Source: Larix kaempferi
Taxonomy: Eukaryota; Streptophyta; Pinopsida; Pinales; Pinaceae
Reading direction: 5' to 3'
Length of the DNA: 64,000 nucleotides
Assembly (NCBI GenBank): GCA_027924585.1
Contig: BSBM01000007.1
Span: forward strand, 8,566,001 to 8,630,000
Within the stretch, counting starts at the first letter, position 1, and every line of letters begins with the position of its first letter. Below are positions 56,691 through 64,000 of this stretch, piece by piece. A program made the translations under genes and the position numbers. The notes below the pieces were generated by a model. The model was not told where the DNA came from, did not search any database, and saw nothing but the letters and a program-made list of their open reading frames with translations.

Positions 56691-58708
56691 CCTTGTTTCC
56701 CACCTTCCCTAGTGAGGCTGCAGTGTGTTGCTTCCTAGCAATGTGAGCCAATCATTCAATGGCACATGATGTACACTTGCACCCTGCGTCAGTGGCTCCT
56801 GCTGCCCTCATGCAGCATGCGCCTGACCCTTCGTAACGCCTGTTGTCTTCATGCAGGGTGCGCTAGGGTTGGTTAGAGTGGATAACAAGGGGCTTCGAGC
56901 AAATTCTCAAAGCTGGGTGACATGGATACCTATCGCTATTTGGTAGGAACAATTGGTATTCAGTTCCTAACCTAATGGGAAGATCCATTAGACCTCTCCC
57001 ACTAATCCTCAACCTACTCTATTCTCCTAGCCTTATAAATGAGACCTCTCTCTCCATTGAGAAGGGAGGAAGGACTATATCACTTACATGCTGGTGGAAT
57101 TACCCTAGGTGATCCATATTCATCTCTTGGGAGGAATACACACCCTTTGGAGGTTTTGGCTTGGAATGTTGGAGGAAGGTTACAACGTTAAGGCGTGGGT
57201 TATAATCATCACTCTTCTATGTATTTCCCACTTATTTACAGTAATATAATCTATTTACCTAAATGTCTTTGTTTTAATGATATTTAGAGCTTACTTCCTT
57301 AAATGTTAGCTTAGATCAATAAGTGTTTAGATGTGATTTTACTGTTTGTTTGTCTCTCTGTGCTTTGACAAGTTTTGCAGCTTGAAATTTGACAACTGCA
57401 AAGCTTGGAGAAACAAAGAGGAAAAGGATTCGTGAATCTGAAGGTAAGACATATATCTACTTCAATCTCTAATCGATTTAGGAAAGTAGATCTATATTCT
57501 GTATTCATTTGTTCTAGATCCAATTGGACTAGGGAGATCACGCTTGCGTCCACTCAAGTAGATTATCCGTAAACAGAAGTTAAAGTAAATAACCAATCTT
57601 TTCGGAGCCATCCTGCAAGACTTGCATCCAATCTAGCTACGCCACCACATGGACCCGCGTCCCAATTTTGTGTCAATTTACATAAGCATGTGTTAAAATA
57701 TCCACTTGAACATATGTTCCTACTACTTCATTGATTATTGCTTATGTTTTGTTTTTGCCTTTACAGACACTTTTTGTTACATGATTCCTATAAACCTTTA
57801 ATTATGTATATTTGACCCATACCCATGGAGGAAAAAAACCATAAGAGTGTACATAACAAGCTCATCCCTTGTTTGCAATATGTAGTTTTTCCTTGGCATG
57901 ACCTGTGCCCTTGAAATATAGGCACGTGCCCTTGAGACACATGTTTCCTCTAATGCACCATAGCATGATTTATTCCTTTTTCAAGCTAATAAATGAACAA
58001 AAATATTAAAAATTGGAAAACACAAAAATACAACAAAGGGGATTGGTGTTAAATATACAACATAATGAGTCATTCTCCAATCCAATCTTGTGCAGCCAGG
58101 ATTGGGCCTCATGTATTGAGGTAGGGAGCCTAAGTTGGACTCGGGAACTTAGAGTATATTTATTAGTTGGACTCAAGAATGACTAAACCTTCAGTTGTAA
58201 AATATTATTCCTCATGTGTTGAGGTGAATGATTTGATGTATGAAATTGATGATGTTGTAAAGTCTTGTTGGACAAGGCTCAGAGATTATTTGTCAAGTCA
58301 TATTCTCACGGGGAAGTCCAGTTATAGTAGGTACCCATGGGGTGGACCTCCAGTTATAGAGGTAGATGCTTTGCATGTTGAAGCATTAATGATGTGTGAT
58401 GTATTACTAACCGATTGCTATTAAGTCTCCTTTAGAGACTGGCCACCTCTAGAGTGAATTACTTTAGCATATGATCATTTGGTCTGAGAGTAATATAATA
58501 TGATCACAACATTTGACAAATCCTCTAAGTATAATCTGATATTATAGATAATTAAAGTTAACACATATTGACCATGCAGTAAAGATAAGAGTTAAAGATA
58601 AATGCGTAGAGAAAAACAGAATTTGAATTGCTCATGAGATGACTAAGTGAATTCAAATTATTAAACTTCAGTTAATCAAAGGAGAAATCAAATTGATCAC
58701 TACAATGA
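56691..58708. other. Unassigned DNA with a GC-richer patch
   Basis: 56760-56875 is GC-richer and holds imperfect direct copies of CTCATGCAGCATGCGC and TTCATGCAGGGTGCGC. The rest is AT-rich. A short open frame at 58167-58424 has no recognisable features and is not called. Confidence 0.45.
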
Positions 58709-59570
58709 TGTTAACAAGAATGAATTAGTTAAAGAGAGTTAACTAAGTGATACGAAAGAAGATATAGTTAACTAAGTGTTATTGCATGACGACACTTATG
58801 TTAAACTAAAAGATGACACTTGAGTTATGACACTTACATGACGGCACTTAATCTGACCACCTAACTAAGTGGGAAAGATTTCAATAAAGGGGTGACTTCA
58901 TCCTAAGACTCAGTTCACTGAGTTAATGCACTGCATGAGAAGTGGGGTGCTCTTATTCATGCAAGATTGATTTATCTAGATGGAGGGCGAGTTCATCATG
59001 AAATCAGAAGATAAAAATAGAATCCAATGCATGTGAAAAATATATAAATATGTTATAAAGGATTGATGAATTCAAAGTGAAGTGAATTCTCTTCTCCATT
59101 GAAGGAAAAGTGCTTCTATTTGTGCATGATTAAATAAACTAATGCACATGATAATTCTCCAAGAAGAAAATTCACAGTTTTTGCATGTGATGCACCATTA
59201 CACATGCAACCATTCACTACAACTCGCATGGAAGTGATTCTTTCTTGTTATTAATGTGTTGGGCACATGGCAAGTTCATATAATTGATGTCTATTCTCTA
59301 TTGCTCGGTATTCTCTCTTATTTAGCACCTGGGGTGCCAAAAGCAATCTACTATTTTGTAAAAGACATTCTCTACTATCTATTGTAATTATACTCCGAAT
59401 ATTTGCTGTGGTTTTTCATCCTCATTGTTTTGAGGGTTTTCCCAAGGGTACATCTTGTGTTGTGGCTGAATGTTTCATGTGATCGAATGGTTCATTGATT
59501 CAAGTATTTAGTATTTCCACACTTAAGTTTTTAAATTTCAAAGCTTATCATATTTATTCAAAAATTAACA
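58709..59570 (+). mobile_element. Copia-type 5' LTR, left end uncertain
   Basis: The right end is well fixed: ...AAAATTAACA followed at once by a decayed initiator-Met PBS. The promoter-like TATATAAATA is at 59041-59050, and the end carries the usual copia pattern GTGGTTTTTC...GGGTTTTCCC. The start at TGTTAACAAG (58709) mirrors the TTAACA end, but TGTTAA also occurs at about 58048 and 58799. Confidence 0.5.
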
Positions 59571-59586
59571 TAGTATCAGAGTTCAG
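59571..59586 (+). promoter_or_regulatory. Decayed initiator-Met primer-binding site
   Basis: TAGTATCAGAGTTCAG, against the canonical TGGTATCAGAGC. The second base G-to-A change matches the general deamination pattern. An ATG follows at 59665 (MASVNTKFPDASGSS), a plausible gag start that dies within about 35 codons. Confidence 0.65.
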
Positions 59587-60575
59587 GGCATGAAGGAGAT
59601 AAGTTTTTCAAGCAAACTTGAACCTATGTATATCCCGAGGAGTTGAATACAATACTTGAGAGCCATGGCATCTGTTAATACTAAATTTCCAGATGCTAGT
59701 GGAAGCTCAAAGTCCAGCTTTGTATCCAAAATGCCCAATTACTTTCTTGTTTATTTGTTCTTAAACACTTCGACATTATAGTTTTAAAATATTTTTTGAT
59801 GATTTCATCATAATTATTCATTTTGGAAAGTTGAAATATATTACCCAATCTCCAAGTAAAGAGGAAATATGTCATCGAAATCCATTAAAAACCGAAAGCT
59901 AAAGCATGAGGATAACACCATTCACATAGTGGGACAAGGAGGGAGAATTTATCTAGGTCTGCACCATCAACTGTGGACGTGACATGAACCTTCAAAACCA
60001 AAATACCAAAATTTCAAGATTACCGTGAAAGGTCGTGGAGGGCTCATAGTGAATGCTCAGCACGACTATGAATGTTGAGTGCACACATAGTAAGCGGACA
60101 GGTGTCAAGGGTTGCAAGAGAATGTCAAAAGCTAAGCGAAAAATTGAAGTTTTGAAATGTCAAGTGTAGCCTCGAGACAACAGGTGACGAGTTCGGAATG
60201 TCAAGTATTAAGGGTATTGGTTTTAGGTGATAACTGTCATGATGGGGGGGCATTTGGGAATAGATTTCAATTTTCATTGTTTCTATAGATACTTCTTTTG
60301 CACGTATTACCGGGTTATAATGATGAGCATCAAAGAAACAATTGAAGCTACAATAAACTATTTGAAATGCCAAGCAAACAAAACATTCAAGTGCTAGCTG
60401 TAAGGAAAAAGGACAACTGAAAAACGATGTTAGAATTTGAAAGTTTAAAAGGTTCCAACGTAAGGTTTAATTTCAATGATCAAGCTCGGGAAAGTAGATA
60501 TTCAGGCTATTATAAAGGATGCTCGATCTAAGTCTATGAAGTTACTTGTTGTCATGGATGTGTTTTGTTTTGATA
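59587..60575 (+). other. Eroded internal remnant of a copia-type element
   Basis: Apart from the short gag-like start at 59665, no readable protein remains. The element seems truncated or overwritten. Confidence 0.4.
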
Positions 60576-60960
60576 TTAAAAACAAATAATATTGAGGACA
60601 CGTTGTCCTCTGCATTAACAGATGGAATTGGTACACTAGATTCTATCATGGAGAAAAACCTTGTTCTTTCTAATGTTGTGTTGGTATTTGCTTCTAAATG
60701 AATAACTTTTGAATATGGTCAAGATTTGAGCTTAAGTGATAAGACTCATGATGCTAATTAAAACATGGGGGTAAAGGATTCGAGGTTATGAGAATCCAAT
60801 AGAGTTTACTTTCAGAGTGGATGCCATGGAATATTTTTGTGTCTAGAAGTTGTGATGCGGTTAAAAGGCATTTCTCACATGACAATAATCATACATTGCA
60901 TGCCATATCAAAGCTAACAAAGAGTGTCCCAATGAGATTTAAACGCTAATTTAGTCACAT
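60576..60960 (+). pseudogene. Decayed ORF of unknown identity
   Basis: One plus-strand frame reads EDTLSSALTDGIGTLDSIME, NLVLSNVVLVFASK*ITFEYG and DLSLSDKTHDAN*NMGVKDSR, then shifts frame to NRVYF...DAMEYF. Coherent protein-like text with a few stops. Family not recognised. Confidence 0.35.
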
Positions 60961-61201
60961 GTTAATGCTCAAAAGAATGTGATAGAGTAGTGCTCACATC
61001 AGCGCACATTGAAATGACTACCTGCATTTCATTTTGGTGGTTATGTTTATAACTTGGGTTTTATTTTTTATTTTTCCTCTAGCACTCCGTGGAACAAATG
61101 TATGGAAGATTGATAGAAAAGTCATTGATAACGAGGTTATCAAGTAGCTAATTTTGGATTTGCTCGAGTATAGCCATGGGCGCTATTGTGTCACTATTAT
61201 T

Positions 61202-61913
61202 TGTTGGAACATTCTCACCATCTCATTTTGGTCTTGCTTGCTTTGCATGCATTTTGCATGCATCCATTCATTCCATACATTAGCAGTTGAGTCTCCTAGC
61301 ACCTAGTCCTTACTTTGGTCCCCCCAGAGCTTGTTTTTGGCCATCATTAGCCCTCCTATCCACTCATAGATCTCTGTTTATACCACTGAAGTCCAAATTC
61401 TCCCTCATGCATGATTTTAGGATTTAGCAACTTTAGTTCCATGATTTAGGAAATCTTGTCCCCTTGATTTCCTAGTTAATTGACTGTTACACCTAGTTTC
61501 ACTGCTACTGAGTGTAGGAGCACATATTTTGACCACTACAAGTCAGTATTTCTACCCCTTGGAGTCTCCTCCCCTATTTTGGTGCCATATGATTCAATTA
61601 TGCTTAGTTCTACCTCAGCTAACTGATTATTCATCATCGGTGGCCACTGAACCTTATCGAGAGATGGTTCCAATGCAAACTAAGCTTATACTTGAGGTGA
61701 ATTTGAATCCTTCTAGGTGTATGGAATTCATTCTATTGTAACACTTTTTGATTTCTAACTTACAACTGATTAATTTATCAACAACATTTTTTCATGTGTG
61801 TTCATTTTTATGAGTGAATTGATCCATGTCTTTGTCTAATTCTTCACAGTAAACACAATGTGAAATTGAGAAGTTTGTTCTAGCTTAGTGATCTATCCTT
61901 GTGGAATTTCACA
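61202..61913 (+). mobile_element. 5' LTR of a copia-type element (J)
   Basis: TGTTGGAACATTCTC to GGAATTTCACA, about 712 bp, immediately followed by a perfect initiator-Met PBS. The left end is inferred from the TGTTGG start. No second LTR falls inside the window, so this element runs off the right side or is truncated. Confidence 0.65.
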
Positions 61914-61932
61914 TGGTATCAGAGCTCGTGAG
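61914..61932 (+). promoter_or_regulatory. Initiator-Met primer-binding site of J
   Basis: TGGTATCAGAGCTCGTGAG begins at the first base after the LTR. TGGTATCAGAGC is the canonical plant copia site. Confidence 0.92.
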
Positions 61933-61947
61933 AGATTTTGAGTGTAG

Positions 61948-62052
61948 CAGTTGGAACAATAGCAGTAGTTGCAACAGTTGCAACAATAGTAGTAGTTGCA
62001 GTAGTAGCAGCAGTTGTAGCAATAGCAACAGTTGCAGCAATTCCAACAGTAG
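61948..62052 (+). repeat. Former polyglutamine tract with ten TAG codons
   Basis: Read in one frame, 35 codons are almost all CAG, CAA, TTG or TAG. Ten are TAG in positions where CAG dominates, and TTG recurs every few codons. The simplest reading is a Gln/Leu-rich coding tract whose CAG codons decayed to TAG. It then runs into QxIEKLLSVEHQKP-like sequence. Confidence 0.7.
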
Positions 62053-62273
62053 ATTGAGAAGCTGCTTTCAGTAGAGCACCAGAAGCCTCTAGATTTCCAC
62101 AGAAAATCTTGGTGCCATTGCATTGAATTAATTGGACAAATCATTTGAGGTATATCCAAGTGTGAAGGATCTAGATAAAATTTCTTACTATCCTAAAGCA
62201 GTGTTCAATAGATTTAGTAAAAATACTCCATATATTTTTCCATTGTTTTTGTAGGTATTCTACAACAACTTCC

Positions 62274-63012
62274 ATGAATTTAAAAGCAATTCCTCCTCTG
62301 TCTCCATTCAAATATGATGAGTGGAACCAAAGGTGATAGCATATTTGAAGAGAGAAGATATTTTTGATATGTGTATTGGTGTTATGAGATATTTTGATTC
62401 CTATGAAGAAGAGAATGATTGGCTAAATGAATATGACAGAGCCTTTCGAGCAATGTGTACTGCTATGTATCCTACTATGCACTACCTCATGAAAACTATT
62501 GAATATCCAAGTGATCTATGGGCCCAACTAGACAAAGCATTTTGAAAGCATAATGAAGGGATTGGTGCAATTTTTTGGGAGAACAAGCCCAGTGATACCT
62601 CCTTAGGTGTTCTCTCTAATTATGTCACAACCTCAATCATCTCTCATGATGAATTTGTTCAAGATGAAGAAGAAGGTTTAGCTTCAATACAAAAATTTCA
62701 TGTTGAAGACATTCCTTCCTCTGTTTCTCTAGAAGTTGAAGACAGTTTCGAATTGTCCCGTTCCGATGTAGTTGATGCGGATGAAAGTGATACAACTAAT
62801 GAAGATGATCCTTTTGTAGATATTATCCATTCCTCACTCATGTTATCAATGTCTTGTATTTTGAATTCTGAGCAAGATATGTCAGTTACTACTCTAGAAG
62901 TTGAAGAGAGTTTCGAATTCTCTACTTCCCATGAGCTTACTGATGTGCATAATAATGATCTTGTTATCACTCTAGGAAACTCTCCTAGGTTGTATCTCAC
63001 AGATGCCTGGTA
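62274..63012 (+). pseudogene. gag: Gag pseudogene of J
   Basis: ATG 62274 gives MNLKAIPPLSPFKYDEWN. A one-base shift near 62333 then moves to the next frame (KVIAYLKREDIFDMCIGVMR, DWLNEYDRAFRAMCTAMYP, PSDLWAQLDKAF), the usual shape of a copia Gag N-terminus (short Trp motif, helical block, LW..LDK.F). After a TGA the frame continues, very acidic and Ser-rich, with a duplicated LEVE(D/E)SFE(L/F)S segment (about 62727 and 62899). It ends at TAA 63010. No zinc knuckle seen. Confidence 0.6.
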
Positions 63013-63572
63013 ACTTACTGTTTTCCCAATGATGGGTGGATAGGTGGATCAAAAGTGGAATGACTATCACAAGGTTACTCAATCAAAGCATGTACAGACA
63101 TATTCAATGGACAAGGCTTTTAGCCCACTCTGTTCAGAGGTTTTAAATAAAGTATATGGACGGACAAAAATTATAATCTCGGCAGAAACATACATAAGAC
63201 ACACATATGAATGGCCAATATTATAATCAAAGAAAATACTTGTAAATCTCAGTTAATCAGTGAAATGAAAAGATGACAATTCTCATACACTGGATTATCT
63301 CAAGACATGAAATAAATCATCAAATAGAAGTATAGAACAGACGAGAGGTAAATCTCAACATAATAGGCAAAAGAAGCTTATATTATGGTATGCTATAAGA
63401 AGTCTGAAAGTACAATCAGTGTGCTATCTCCAAAATCAAACCTTTTCTTCCTCTCAAGTTCTAGGCTTTATTGCCTTTACAACATATTCCCAGATCCTAA
63501 GAAGCTGGATCGAATTTACTAAAGATAGAAAATCAAAAACTGTTTTCAATAAACTAGAGGAAAAAAACTTCT
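63013..63572. other. Unassigned sequence after the gag pseudogene
   Basis: No coding or repeat structure recognised before the tandem repeat begins. Confidence 0.45.
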
Positions 63573-64000
63573 TTAATTTGGCCAAACTGCTGAAAAATGG
63601 GGCTCAAAGATGGATTCGATTCTCCCAATCTGTGACACCTGTAGGAAAACTGAGAGATTTTATTGTTCTCTGACGTGCTAGTCACAAATACCTCTGCCCG
63701 TTCACAGAATGATTCTCTAGTCGCTCAGAATCATCATTTTAAAATGATGACTCTTCATAGTAAAAACACCATTAATTTGGCTAAACTGCTGAAAAATGGG
63801 GCTCAGAGATGGGTTCACTTCTCCAAATCTATGAAACATGTGTATAAACCAAACAATCTTATTGTATACTGATTTGTTATGAGAAAAAACCTCTCTCAGA
63901 TCATTGAGATTCGTTTTCACTTGCTCGATATCTACATTTCAAAAACATGTGTCAAACAGGAAGATTTTGGGATCTGAAAATTGGGGCTCAGAGACGGATT
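63573..64000. repeat. Tandem repeat of about 185-200 bp at the window edge
   Basis: TTAATTTGG(C)CAAACTGCTG and AAAATGGGGCTCARAGATGG occur at about 63573-63610 and 63772-63810. A third copy (CTGAAAATTGGGGCTCAGAG) starts at 63974, giving periods of 199 and 185 bp. The units also share a CTTCTCC/TTCTCCCAATCT stretch. The array continues beyond the window. Confidence 0.7.

Noticed and set aside
58167-58424. 85-codon plus-strand ORF
   Set aside because: Isolated, unrecognised, no supporting composition or neighbours. Likely chance.
61893-62159. 88-codon minus-strand ORF rich in Cys, Tyr and Asn
   Set aside because: Antisense of the CAG/TAG/CAA/TTG tract. Its Cys-rich look is a by-product of the triplet repeat.
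1-64000. CRISPR arrays, bacterial operons, rRNA or canonical tRNA genes
   Set aside because: Looked for direct-repeat and spacer patterns, rRNA landmarks and complete cloverleaf boxes. None found. Repeats seen are tandem duplications or LTRs.

Overview
This window looks like intergenic DNA from a large, retrotransposon-rich plant nuclear genome. Nearly every coding signal is a plant LTR-retrotransposon domain, base composition is AT-rich, and most reading frames are broken by stops. A gymnosperm is my best guess from the overall style of the elements, but the sequence does not prove it. I see no intact host gene, rRNA, tRNA gene, CRISPR array or bacterial-type operon.

Layout. (1) 1-10172: remnants of several minus-strand LTR elements. 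These are a leader and LTR (E1, 1-1790), a Tat/Athila-like 3' end with a decayed ORF of unknown function (about 1791-4749), a copia-like 3' end (5607-6640), another gypsy-like LTR end (about 6827-8100) and a 204-bp tandem duplication (8545-8940). (2) 10178-20427: element A, a complete minus-strand Ty3/gypsy-type element with nearly identical LTRs and a 5-bp target-site duplication (TSD). It carries gag and protease but has lost reverse transcriptase, RNase H and integrase. (3) 20433-21900: AT-rich DNA with two tandem-repeat patches. (4) 21906-54277: element D, an old minus-strand Ty1/copia element with about 1.7-kb LTRs and a perfect TSD (GTGAC). It is split by two later gypsy insertions: C (plus strand, 25133-37209, inserted just after the RT catalytic motif) and B (minus strand, 38194-50461, inserted between the integrase C-terminus and RT). 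(5) 54283-64000: decayed coding remnants, two copia-type 5' LTR/primer-binding-site (PBS) junctions on the plus strand (about 59570 and 61913), a gag pseudogene, and a roughly 190-200-bp tandem repeat running off the right edge.

Timing. Read by eye, LTR identity falls in the order A (about 99%), B (low 90s), C (about 90%), D (80s). This agrees with the nesting: D landed first, then C and B, and A landed independently and most recently. Inactivating changes are mostly CAG/CAA/CGA/TGG codons turned into stops, with TAG dominant, as expected from deamination of methylated cytosine. The elements carry their own regulatory parts: LTR TATA boxes, tRNA primer-binding sites and polypurine tracts. No copy here encodes a complete intact polyprotein. 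If A is mobile, it must use enzymes supplied by a relative of B.
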